The position numbers and the translations under genes were made by a program. DNA of 64,000 nucleotides, taken from assembly GCA_025055975.1 (NCBI GenBank), contig JANWWM010000071.1, positions 1 to 64,000 of the forward strand, written 5' to 3'. Each line of letters begins with the position of its first letter. The stretch's first letter is position 1. Below are positions 24,568-32,756 of this stretch, in pieces. The notes under the pieces are model-generated. The model saw only the letters and a program-made list of their open reading frames with translations, made no database searches and had not been told where the DNA came from. Origin of the DNA: Chloroherpetonaceae bacterium (GTDB lineage: Bacteria > Bacteroidota > Chlorobiia > Chlorobiales > Thermochlorobacteraceae).

Positions 24568-25536
24568 TCAAGGAATCAAGAGAATTTTGCCCGTCGTTTT
24601 GCGACCTTCCAACGCTTCGTGCGCTTGCCGCGCCTCGTCGAGAGCGAATCGATGCTCAATGCGCAGTTTGAGTTCGCCCGACTCGATCCAACGAAACACG
24701 TCGCCCGCGCGCGTCAAGAGTTCTTCTCGCGTCGCCGTGAAGTGATGCAAGGCGGGACGCGCAAGAAAAATCGATCCTTTTTGGCTTAGCAGCAGAGGGC
24801 TAAACGGCGGAACCGCGCCGCTCGCGTTGCCGTAACTGACCATCATTCCGCGAGGCGCGAGCGAGTTCAGGCTTTTTTCCCACGTGTCTTTGCCAACGGA
24901 ATCGAAGACGATTTGAACGCCCTTGCCGTCGGTGAGCCGTTTCGTTTCGGCTTCAAAATCGGATTGCGTCGCAACGATGACGTCGTCCGCGCCCGCCTCT
25001 TTGGCGAGTTTCGCTTTCGCTTCGGTTGAAACGACGCCGATGACGCGCGCGCCGAGCCGTTTCAAGAGTTGAACGAGCAGCAAGCCCACGCCGCCCGCCG
25101 CCGCGTGAACGAGCGCCACGTCGCCGCGAGCGATCGGACGCATCGCAAACGCGAGGTAATGCGCCGTCATTCCTTGAAGCATCGCCGCCGCCCCCTGCTC
25201 AAACGAGAGCGCGTCGGGAAGTTTGACAAGCTTTTCGGCAGAAACGACGTGATATTCCGAATACGCGCCCAGAGCGCCCGTAAAGACGACGCGATCGCCA
25301 ACCCTGACTTCCGAAACTTCCGCGCCAACCGCTTCCACTACGCCCGCGCCTTCTTGCCCAATCGCATGCGGAAGCGGAATCGGATATAGCCCCGTTCTAT
25401 GATAGACATCGATGAAATTCACGCCGATGGCGAGGAGTTTGACGAGCGCTTCGTTTGGCTTTGGCGTTGGAACGGGAACGTCTTTGACGCGCAGGACGTC
25501 CGCGCCGCCATATCGTTCAACGACGATGGAACGCAT
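24568..25536 (-). CDS. Zinc-free quinone oxidoreductase (medium-chain dehydrogenase family)
   Basis: A 322-aa NADPH:quinone reductase of the MDR superfamily. It has the quinone reductase N-terminus MRSIVVERYGGADVLRV, VNFIDVYHRTGLYPIPLP, GQEGAGVVEAVG, the nucleotide-binding loop VHAAAGGVGLLLVQLLKRLGA (AAxGGVG) and IFDSVGKDTWEKSL. The structural and catalytic zinc cysteines of alcohol dehydrogenases are absent, as expected for this branch. It is divergent from the next gene; their starts are 48 bases apart. Confidence 0.92.
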   Translation of the reverse strand: MRSIVVERYGGADVLRVKDVPVPTPKPNEALVKLLAIGVNFIDVYHRTGLYPIPLPHAIGQEGAGVVEAVGAEVSEVRVGDRVVFTGALGAYSEYHVVSAEKLVKLPDALSFEQGAAAMLQGMTAHYLAFAMRPIARGDVALVHAAAGGVGLLLVQLLKRLGARVIGVVSTEAKAKLAKEAGADDVIVATQSDFEAETKRLTDGKGVQIVFDSVGKDTWEKSLNSLAPRGMMVSYGNASGAVPPFSPLLLSQKGSIFLARPALHHFTATREELLTRAGDVFRWIESGELKLRIEHRFALDEARQAHEALEGRKTTGKILLIP

Positions 25537-25583
25537 TGGACTTGACGCAGTTTTTTGTTTTCTTGCTTGCGAAATCGGTTGCG

Positions 25584-25922
25584 ATGAAAGAGATTCAACT
25601 TCGCCTCACGACCAAACGCGCTTGGCGAGACAATCGTTTTGAGATCGAAACGCGCTACGCGCCGAGCGTTTACGTCGCCAAAGTTTCGCTTTCGTTCTCA
25701 ACGCCGCTCGATGACGAGGAGCGCGAAAACGTCGAGCGCGCGTTGTTCGGAATTTTGGAGGAGAAATTGAAAGCCGATTTCAAACGCTATTTGGAAGACG
25801 CCGAAGAGCGAAACGGATTTTTGGAATCGTCGGTTTTGACGCGCCTTTCCGACAAACTTGCGCGCGAGGTTGAGCGCCTTGCCAAGCGGCTCAACGCCGA
25901 GTGGCAAACGGCGATTGATTGA
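25584..25922 (+). CDS. Hypothetical protein, 112 aa
   Basis: A small soluble protein, MKEIQLRLTTKRAWRDNRFE..., with a beta-strand-like first half (FEIETRYAPSVYVAKVSLSF) and a helical, charged second half. I recognise no family. The frame is open further upstream from a TTG at 25536, but the ATG at 25584 gives a natural start. It ends 69 bases before nuoG on the same strand. Confidence 0.6.
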   Translation: MKEIQLRLTTKRAWRDNRFEIETRYAPSVYVAKVSLSFSTPLDDEERENVERALFGILEEKLKADFKRYLEDAEERNGFLESSVLTRLSDKLAREVERLAKRLNAEWQTAID

Positions 25923-25991
25923 TGATTGATTCGGCGGAAAACTTTTCCAACCTTTGCATATTCTTGCAGCAACCAAATTAGTAGCAAGCCT

Positions 25992-27755
25992 ATGCCCAAA
26001 ATTTTCATCGACGGGAAAGAGTATTACGCTGAGAAAGGTCAGCGCATCATACAAATCGCCGACGGCGTGAATTGCGGCGGCGTGGAGCAAGTCGACATTC
26101 CGCGTTTTTGCTATCACCCCGCGCTCTCGATAGCGGGCAATTGCCGAATGTGCCTTGTGGAAGTCGGCACGCCGAAAATCGACCCTGCGACGAAACAGCC
26201 CGTCCTCGATGAACAAGGCAATCCCGTCATCGCTTGGATGCCAAAGCCGCTCACGGCTTGCTCGACGGAAATTTCCGACGGAATGCACGTCAGAACTCAT
26301 CACACGTCGCAGATGGTCAGAGACGCGCAGAAAGGCGTGTTGGAGTTCATTCTCATCAATCACCCGCTCGATTGCCCGACGTGCGACCAAGCGGGCGAGT
26401 GTCCGCTTCAACAAATCACTTACAAATACGGACCCGAAGGCTCGCGCTACGAGTTCGAGAAAGTCCATAAGCCCAAGCGCGAAGCGTGGGGCAAGAAAAT
26501 CACCTTCGATGCGGAGCGATGCATCAATTGCACCCGTTGCGTGCGCTTCTACGACGAGTACACCAAGACGCACGAGTTGGAAATCGTGCAACGCGGCTGG
26601 AACAACTACCCGCATCCGCCCGAACCTGAACGCTTGGACGAAAATCCCTACGCGATGAACGTGATTGACCTTTGTCCCGTCGGCGCGCTCACTTCGACCG
26701 ACCATCGCTTCAAGGCGCGCGTGTGGGAAATGTCGGCGACCGATACGATCGCCGTCAACGACGCGCGTTGCTCGAACATCGTCTTGTGGGTGCGCGACAA
26801 TCGCGTGATGCGCATCACGCCGCGTTACAATCCGCAAGTCAACGGCTATTTCATTTCCGACGAAACGCGGCTCAATTATCGATGGATTAACGACAATCGC
26901 GCCAACGGCGCCAGCGTCAAGCAAAACGGCAAGCAAGTTCCAACTTCGTGGAAAGACGCCATCGCCAAAGCCGCCGACATCCTCAAACGATACAAGCCTG
27001 ACGAGGTCTTCGTGATGGCTTCCGCCAAAGCGTCGCTCGAAGCCAACTACCTCGCCAAAAAATTCGCGTTTGAAATTTTGCAAACGCCGCATCTCGACTT
27101 CATCGAGCATTGCGAGGGCGAAGACGACCATCTCTTGATTCGCGCCGACAAAACGCCCAACAAAACGGGGTGCGAACTCTTGGGCATCGAAAGCAAAGGC
27201 GTTGCGACCGAAGACCTTTCGGAAGCCATCAAGCTTGGCAAAATCAAATGCGTCGTTTGCGTTGAAGACGAACTCTCGACGCTGCTTTCGCTCGATGCGC
27301 TTTTGAAATTAGACGCGCTTATCGTAATGCCTTACAACATTTCTGATTCGACGGCGATGGCGGACGTCGTTCTGCCCGCCGCCACGTTTGCGGAAATCAT
27401 TGGGGCTTACGTCAATTTCGAGGGCGTCGTTCAACTGGCGCGACCCGCCAAAGCGCTCAAACATCAAAACCGCGAATTGATGAAAGAAATGGCGCTTTCG
27501 CGCTTGGACAAGCACGCGACGCAATTCGACCGTTGGAGCGACGAGGCAAACAAAATCGACGCGAAACCTTCGTGGGAAATTCTGCAAGAACTCGCCGCGC
27601 ATTTCGGCGCGACTTGGCGCTACCAAACGGCGCGAGAAATTTTCGCCGAAATCGCCAAAGAAATTCCCGCCTTCAACGGACTCGATTACAAGAAGCTCGG
27701 CAAACTCGGCGCGAAAATCGAGACGGTTCAAGGCGGACGCGCGGCTCTGGCGTGA
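25992..27755 (+). CDS. nuoG: NADH-quinone oxidoreductase subunit G (NuoG)
   Basis: The iron-sulfur subunit of complex I's NADH-oxidising arm, 587 aa. It has the N-terminal [2Fe-2S] ferredoxin domain (FCYHPALSIAGNCRMCLVEV and ACSTEI), the His/Cys [4Fe-4S] motif HPLDCPTCDQAGECPLQQ, and a further [4Fe-4S] set CINCTRCVRF with DLCPVGAL. The cysteines of the off-path cluster N7 are reduced to one (DARCSNIVLWV), so N7 is missing, and the molybdopterin-like domain is short. No other nuo gene lies in the window. The start at 25992 fits homology; the frame is open to 25926. Confidence 0.9.
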   Translation: MPKIFIDGKEYYAEKGQRIIQIADGVNCGGVEQVDIPRFCYHPALSIAGNCRMCLVEVGTPKIDPATKQPVLDEQGNPVIAWMPKPLTACSTEISDGMHVRTHHTSQMVRDAQKGVLEFILINHPLDCPTCDQAGECPLQQITYKYGPEGSRYEFEKVHKPKREAWGKKITFDAERCINCTRCVRFYDEYTKTHELEIVQRGWNNYPHPPEPERLDENPYAMNVIDLCPVGALTSTDHRFKARVWEMSATDTIAVNDARCSNIVLWVRDNRVMRITPRYNPQVNGYFISDETRLNYRWINDNRANGASVKQNGKQVPTSWKDAIAKAADILKRYKPDEVFVMASAKASLEANYLAKKFAFEILQTPHLDFIEHCEGEDDHLLIRADKTPNKTGCELLGIESKGVATEDLSEAIKLGKIKCVVCVEDELSTLLSLDALLKLDALIVMPYNISDSTAMADVVLPAATFAEIIGAYVNFEGVVQLARPAKALKHQNRELMKEMALSRLDKHATQFDRWSDEANKIDAKPSWEILQELAAHFGATWRYQTAREIFAEIAKEIPAFNGLDYKKLGKLGAKIETVQGGRAALA

Positions 27756-27841
27756 CGCTTCGTTAGCGCGACGGCGCGAGCGTTCAAAGTTTTTTACAGT
27801 CCGTTTGTTATCGTCGCCTTGAAATCTCGCTTGGCGAAGAG

Positions 27842-29059
27842 ATGAACCTTTCGGAAAGTTTTTCCAGCGCGATCGTCTCGCTTCGAGCGAATTTGATGCG
27901 CTCGCTCCTCACGATGCTTGGCATCATCATCGGCGTTGGCGCGGTGATTACGACCGTCGCGCTTGGCGAGGGCGCGCAACGAAGCGTCAAGGAAAATTTG
28001 CAGAAGCTTGGCTCGAATTTGCTCTTCGTGCGACCGGGCAATCAAACCTTTGGCGGCGTGGTGATTAGCGCGGGCAGTTCCATCACGCTTACGGAAGACG
28101 ACGCCATCGCCATCAAACGCCGCGCAAAGTTCGTTGAATCGCTCTCGCCCGAATCGCGCAAAGGCGTTCAAGCCAAGTTCGGCAACAAAAATTGGAACAC
28201 GACCGTCGTTGGCGTTTATCCCGAATACGAAACCGTCCGCAACGCCACGTTGAGCGCGGGTCGCTACTTCACCGAAGCCGACAACAAAGCGATGAACGCC
28301 GTCTGCGTCATTGGTCCAACCGTCGCGCAAAACCTTTTTGAACGCGGCGTCAATCCCGTCGGACAAACCATTCGCATCAACAACGTCGGCTTTCAGGTCT
28401 TGGGCGTGCTTGAAGAAAAAGGCTCGTCGGGCTGGCAAAATCCCGACGACCAAATTCTCGCGCCGCTGAACACCGTGCAAAAACGCCTCGCGGGCGCGAC
28501 GTGGATTTCGGGCATCACCATCAAGGTCGTCTCCGAAGAAAAAATGACCGACGCGCTCCTCGAAGTCGAGCAGATTCTTCGCAAACAGCATCGCTTGCGG
28601 AACGACCAAGACAACGACTTCACCATTCGCAATCAAAGCGACCTCGTGTCCGCCTTCTCCGAAACGTCGAGAATTCTCGCCTTTCTTCTGACGTCGGTCG
28701 CCGTCGTCTCTCTCGTCGTGGGCGGCATCGGGATTATGAACATTATGCTCGTGAGCGTTACGGAGCGCACGCGCGAAATCGGCATTCGCAAAGCGATTGG
28801 CGCCAAGAAGCGCGACATTCTCTCGCAGTTCTTGATTGAATCCACCGTGCTGGCGCTCGCGGGCGGCGCGCTCGGAATCCTCTTGGGAATTGGGGTTTCG
28901 GAGCTTTTGGGTCAAGTCTCGACCTTTCGGACGGTCATCTCCATCGAGTCGATTTTCGTGAGTTTTCTTTTTAGCGGACTTGTCGGAATTTTCTTCGGCT
29001 TTTATCCCGCGCAGAAAGCCGCTTCCGCCGACCCCATCGAAGCCCTGCGCTACGAGTGA
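27842..29059 (+). CDS. MacB-type ABC transporter permease
   Basis: A 405-aa permease of the MacB/FtsX family: an N-terminal helix (SLLTMLGIIIGVGAVITTVALGEGA, residues 20-45), a large periplasmic MacB_PCD domain (residues 45-270), and three C-terminal helices with VGGIGIMNIMLVSVTERTREIGIRKAIGA. Such proteins drive export of lipoproteins, peptides or drugs by mechanotransmission. The separate ATPase is not adjacent, so its partner is elsewhere. It ends one base before the converging next gene. Confidence 0.9.
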   Translation: MNLSESFSSAIVSLRANLMRSLLTMLGIIIGVGAVITTVALGEGAQRSVKENLQKLGSNLLFVRPGNQTFGGVVISAGSSITLTEDDAIAIKRRAKFVESLSPESRKGVQAKFGNKNWNTTVVGVYPEYETVRNATLSAGRYFTEADNKAMNAVCVIGPTVAQNLFERGVNPVGQTIRINNVGFQVLGVLEEKGSSGWQNPDDQILAPLNTVQKRLAGATWISGITIKVVSEEKMTDALLEVEQILRKQHRLRNDQDNDFTIRNQSDLVSAFSETSRILAFLLTSVAVVSLVVGGIGIMNIMLVSVTERTREIGIRKAIGAKKRDILSQFLIESTVLALAGGALGILLGIGVSELLGQVSTFRTVISIESIFVSFLFSGLVGIFFGFYPAQKAASADPIEALRYE

Positions 29060-29060
29060 T

Positions 29061-29723
29061 TCAATACACGAAGGGGAACAACCTCTTTGAGCGCTCGCAA
29101 TAACGCCGATACTCGTCGCCGAATTTTTCGATGAGCATTTTCTCTTCAATCTCGATGCGCTTGCCGAACCATATCGCCGAAACGATGGCGAGAATCGCCG
29201 CGCTAATCGGCGCTTGAAAGAGCGCGACGTAGCCAAAGAAGAGCAAAATGTAACTGGCGTAAATCGGGTGTCGCACGAAAGCGTAGATGCCGTCCGTAAT
29301 CAAGCGGTGATCGTCTTTGATGACGAGTTTGTCCCAAAATTTTCCAAGCGCGGAAATCGCCAAGCGATTTATGACGATCGCCGCGAGCGCGAGCGCGACG
29401 CCGACGATGGCGGTGGCAAGACAAGGTTCGGAGCGCGAAAATTCATAAATCGCTCCCGCATAGACGGCGAGCAATCCCGCGCCGCGAACGGCGAAAGCGA
29501 CGCGCCCCGACGCGCTTTGGAGCTGACGGTCGTCCTTGTTTTTTGCGAGCTTGCCAAGCGTCGCGCCGCGCCATGCCGCGCCCGCGAAAAAGACGAAGTT
29601 CGCCGCCAGCGCGAACCAAACGCGCCACGAGGAGAGTTGATTGAACAGATGCGCGGGAAGCGCGATGAGAACGCCCAAGAGCGCCACCAAAACCGCGAAC
29701 AAAAATGCGGCGCGCCAAACCAT
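29061..29723 (-). CDS. Isoprenylcysteine carboxyl methyltransferase-like membrane protein
   Basis: A 220-aa integral membrane protein with about six helices. The C-terminal part carries the ICMT/PEMT family motif: VIKDDHRLITDGIYAFVRHPIYASY (the RHPxY SAM-binding motif) followed by EEKMLIEKFGDEYRRYCERSKRLFPF. Bacterial members methylate small isoprenoids or lipids, and the substrate here is unknown. It is read towards the MacB-type gene with a 1-bp gap. Confidence 0.88.
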   Translation of the reverse strand: MVWRAAFLFAVLVALLGVLIALPAHLFNQLSSWRVWFALAANFVFFAGAAWRGATLGKLAKNKDDRQLQSASGRVAFAVRGAGLLAVYAGAIYEFSRSEPCLATAIVGVALALAAIVINRLAISALGKFWDKLVIKDDHRLITDGIYAFVRHPIYASYILLFFGYVALFQAPISAAILAIVSAIWFGKRIEIEEKMLIEKFGDEYRRYCERSKRLFPFVY

Positions 29724-29745
29724 AGCCTTCGCGCTCGTGATTCGT

Positions 29746-30522
29746 TTACGAATTCACCACGCCTTCAATCGGGCTTGAAGCCGTCGCGTAAAGTTTGCGC
29801 GGAATGCGTCCCGCTTCAAACGCCAGTCTGCCCGCTTCGACGGCGAGTTTCATCGCTCTCGCCATCTGAACGGGGCGTTGCGCTTGCGAGACGGCGGTGT
29901 TGAGCAACACGCCATCGTAGCCAAGTTCCATCGCAATGGCGGCGTCGCTCGCCGTTCCAACGCCCGCGTCGATGATGAGCGGAATGTCGGACAACGCCTC
30001 GCGGATGATTTGCAAATTGTAGGGGTTTCGAATTCCCATTCCCGACCCGATGGGGGCGGCGAGCGGCATCACGGCGGCGCACCCCATGTCGCGCAACTTT
30101 CGGCACGTGATCACGTCGTCGTTGCAATACGGCAACACCACGAACCCATCGGCAAGAAGTTGCTCGGCGGCTTTGAGCAGTTCAACGACGTCGGGAAAAA
30201 GCGTCTCGTCGTCGCCAATCACTTCCAATTTGATCCAATTCGTCTCGAGGGCTTCGCGGGCGAGTTGCGCCGTTAGAACCGCGTCTTTGGCGGTGTAACA
30301 GCCCGCCGTGTTGGGCAGGAGAAAGTATTTGTCTGGATTGAGATATCGCAAAATGCTTTCGGGGGATTTGTCGGCAAGATTGACGCGCCGAATGGCGACG
30401 GTAACGATTTCCGCGCCGCTGGCTTCGATGGCGTTCATCATCGTTTGCGGATTTGGAAACCGCGCCGAACCGATGAGCAAGCGCGACGTGAACGTTCTTC
30501 CCGCGATGACGAGGTCAGACAT
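29746..30522 (-). CDS. thiG: Thiazole synthase
   Basis: ThiG forms the thiazole phosphate ring of thiamine from DXP, a glycine-derived imine and ThiS thiocarboxylate. The 258-aa protein has the normal length. It begins [19 protein letters not shown], contains the Schiff-base Lys98 in [53 protein letters not shown] and [19 protein letters not shown]. No other thi gene is nearby. Confidence 0.96.
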   Translation of the reverse strand: MSDLVIAGRTFTSRLLIGSARFPNPQTMMNAIEASGAEIVTVAIRRVNLADKSPESILRYLNPDKYFLLPNTAGCYTAKDAVLTAQLAREALETNWIKLEVIGDDETLFPDVVELLKAAEQLLADGFVVLPYCNDDVITCRKLRDMGCAAVMPLAAPIGSGMGIRNPYNLQIIREALSDIPLIIDAGVGTASDAAIAMELGYDGVLLNTAVSQAQRPVQMARAMKLAVEAGRLAFEAGRIPRKLYATASSPIEGVVNS

Positions 30523-30571
30523 CTGAAACTCCGTTGAAAATGCGTTGAGCGAAAGTTAAACACAAAGCGTC

Positions 30572-30594
30572 AAAAACGCGACGCGAGCGCGTTT
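30572..30594 (-). terminator. Terminator after the TPR protein gene
   Basis: On the minus strand AAACGCG, a 7-base loop and CGCGTTT (30574-30594 in plus coordinates) are followed by a T-run, seen as AAAAA on the plus strand at 30572-30576. It begins at the stop codon of the TPR gene and precedes thiG. Confidence 0.55.
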
Positions 30595-31759
30595 AACCGC
30601 TGTAAGGGTGTTTGAGATACATTTTGGCTTTGGCGTGAGAATCTTGATGTTCCTTCATGTCCAACACCTTCTTGTAATGCGCGATGGCTTTGGCTCTTTC
30701 GCCTTGGGCGTCGTAAATCATTCCCAAGCGCAGTTCCGAGAGCACGCGGAACGCGGAAGGCTCTTTCGCGTCGACTTTGATGCTCAAATTCACGGCGTTG
30801 GTGAAGTGCGCGAAAGCGTCTTTCAAATCGCGTCGGTTCATCAGCGCCATCCCGATGTAGTAGTGCGCTTCGCGCAGATGTCGGTCGTTGTAGTGCTTCG
30901 CGCCTCGTTGATGTTTCTTCCAGATGTCCGTGAAAATTTCTTCGGCTTCTTTCCAATAGCCGCTCGCGGCGTAGCAACGTCCGAGATACGAGTAAAAGAA
31001 CGGGTTGTCGGGATAACGCTCGTGAAGCATTTTGGCGAATTCCGTCGCCTTGGCGAAATCTTTTTCATAGACGTAGTAAATCTGCGTGAGGAAGTAAATC
31101 GCCTCGACTTTGGCGTAGTGCCCGAAGCGCATGCAGGAATCCAAGCGAGCGATGCCGCGCTTTTTGTCGCCCTTCGGGAACATTAGCGCGAGCGGTCTGA
31201 CGGCGGGATACTGTTCGGGAATCGCCTCGGCGTAATAATCGTAGATGCCCAATCCAAACAGCACGTCCATATTTCCCTTGCCGACTTTTTGAATGCGCGA
31301 AACGATGGGAAGCGCGTCTTTGCCGTCAAGGGCGGCTTTGAGCCACTGACCGCGATTGGCGCGCAATCTGCCGCGAAATCCCAACGCGCCGCTTTTGAAA
31401 AACATCGCTTCAAGGTCGCGGTCGTTGACTTCCAATCTCTCGTCGCAAAGGTCAATGACGGTTTGCATATAGTCGCTGAACCTCTCGTCGTAGCGCGTGT
31501 CGTCGAGGTCGAGCATCATTTTCCACCACAGCACCATTCCTTTGAAAAAGTGCCCGACGGGCGATTTGGGGTCTTTTCTGACGATGTCGTCGAAAAGCGC
31601 GTCGGCTTCCTCGAAGTCGAGGTTGTAGACATAATCGATGCCCTTCAACACTTGGTCGTCGTATTTGGTAAAGGCTTGTCCGCTTGGCGTTTGCGCCGTT
31701 GCGACAAGCGAGAAGAGCGCCATTGAGAGCGTTGCGAAGAGCCGAGCGGACGGCTTCAT
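30593..31759 (-). CDS. Secreted TPR-repeat protein
   Basis: A 388-aa protein with a signal peptide (MKPSARLFATLSMALFSLVATAQ) and tetratricopeptide-like helices through the mature part. Examples are YVYNLDFEEADALFDDIVRKDP (residues about 37-60), FFYSYLGRCYAASGYWKEAEEIF, and the C-terminal LRLGMIYDAQGERAKAIAHYKKVLDM. TPR proteins act as protein-binding scaffolds; the partner is unknown. The frame is open to 31885, but the signal peptide sets the start at 31759. It is probably periplasmic or on the outer-membrane side. Confidence 0.82.
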   Translation of the reverse strand: MKPSARLFATLSMALFSLVATAQTPSGQAFTKYDDQVLKGIDYVYNLDFEEADALFDDIVRKDPKSPVGHFFKGMVLWWKMMLDLDDTRYDERFSDYMQTVIDLCDERLEVNDRDLEAMFFKSGALGFRGRLRANRGQWLKAALDGKDALPIVSRIQKVGKGNMDVLFGLGIYDYYAEAIPEQYPAVRPLALMFPKGDKKRGIARLDSCMRFGHYAKVEAIYFLTQIYYVYEKDFAKATEFAKMLHERYPDNPFFYSYLGRCYAASGYWKEAEEIFTDIWKKHQRGAKHYNDRHLREAHYYIGMALMNRRDLKDAFAHFTNAVNLSIKVDAKEPSAFRVLSELRLGMIYDAQGERAKAIAHYKKVLDMKEHQDSHAKAKMYLKHPYSG

Positions 31760-31835
31760 GGCTACGGTGCGAGTTTGATTACGGCGATAAAACTTTGTTT
31801 GTCGCTCTGAAAATTCCAAAGCCAAGCGCTCGAAC

Positions 31836-31865
31836 AAAAAAGGCGAAGTTCGCGCTTCGCCTTTT
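31836..31865 (-). terminator. Strong intrinsic terminator of the secreted-protein operon
   Basis: An 11-bp perfect stem, AAAAGGCGAAG at 31838-31848 with CTTCGCCTTTT at 31855-31865, has a 6-base loop. On the minus strand it is followed by six T's (A-run at 31836-31841). It lies 16 bases after the last gene of the operon at 31882-37597. Confidence 0.8.
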
Positions 31866-31881
31866 CGAACTTGCCGTCGCT

Positions 31882-32739
31882 TCACTTCAACAAAAGCATT
31901 TTTTTCGTTTCGACGAAACGCCCCGCTCGCAGTCGGTAGAGATAAACGCCGCTCGATAGATTCAAGCGCGACGCATCGAGCGCGTAGCGATGTTCGCCCG
32001 CGTCCTGACGAGCGTTTAGGAGCGTCGTGATTTTGCGTCCCAGCGCGTCAAAAAGTTCGAGCGTCACGTCGCTGGCGACGGGCAGTCGATACGCGATGGT
32101 CGTCGTCGGATTGAAGGGATTGGGATAGTTTTGCGACAGGCTGAATTCCGTTGGCTTTTCAGCGCGTTGGGGGGCGGAGACGTTTGGGAGAATCGTTACG
32201 ATGAACTTCGGCGCGTAGTTCCAATAATCGCCGTTGGGGTCGTAGCTGGTGTCGACGGCGCAGAAGCTGGCGTAAATCGTGTCGCGCGTTGCGACGCTGG
32301 CGCTGGGCGCGGCATAGCGAAATTGCCATATCAGCGTGTCGCCCTGCGCGATTTTCGGAAAGCGGTGCGTCAATTCGCCGTCTTCTTTTCTCATTCCTTC
32401 GCTCAACGTGTCGAGCGTTCCGAAAAACGCCGCGATGTTGAACCCGCCCGCGATGAGCGAATCTTTGCGACCATAGAGCGCGAAAACCGCGCTTTCGCCT
32501 TCGCGGAGCGCGCTCGGTCCCGAAATCCAAGTCGTCGTTTGATTGTGCGGACCTTGAACGATTCCGTCGGGCGAATGGCAAAAACAACCCTCGAAAAAGC
32601 GGTCGGGCTTCTGCGTCGCGTGAACTTTTCCCGTGAGCGAGTTGCCGTAGACGAATCGCGTCTTGATTTTGTCCGCCGCGAAACCGCAGAACATCAACGC
32701 GCCAACGACGATAACGAGACGGTGAACGCGAACTTTCAT
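31882..32739 (-). CDS. T9SS-exported protein with a CxCH motif (Reeler/choice-of-anchor-like)
   Basis: A 285-aa secreted protein: signal peptide (residues 1-21), then HATQKPDRFFEGCFCHSPDG (about residues 38-57), resembling the start of the reelin-like 'choice-of-anchor V' domain, in which a CxxCH usually stands. Here it is CFCH, one residue short, so c-type heme attachment is doubtful. Residues 60-195 are beta-rich. The last 80 residues are a T9SS type A sorting domain (LSQNYPNPFNPTTTIAY... LSSGVYLYRLRAG), which directs the protein across the outer membrane. It is the last gene of a three-gene operon, 17 bp after the Ycf48-like gene. Confidence 0.8.
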   Translation of the reverse strand: MKVRVHRLVIVVGALMFCGFAADKIKTRFVYGNSLTGKVHATQKPDRFFEGCFCHSPDGIVQGPHNQTTTWISGPSALREGESAVFALYGRKDSLIAGGFNIAAFFGTLDTLSEGMRKEDGELTHRFPKIAQGDTLIWQFRYAAPSASVATRDTIYASFCAVDTSYDPNGDYWNYAPKFIVTILPNVSAPQRAEKPTEFSLSQNYPNPFNPTTTIAYRLPVASDVTLELFDALGRKITTLLNARQDAGEHRYALDASRLNLSSGVYLYRLRAGRFVETKKMLLLK

Positions 32740-32756
32740 TGCCGCCAAAAGTTTGA

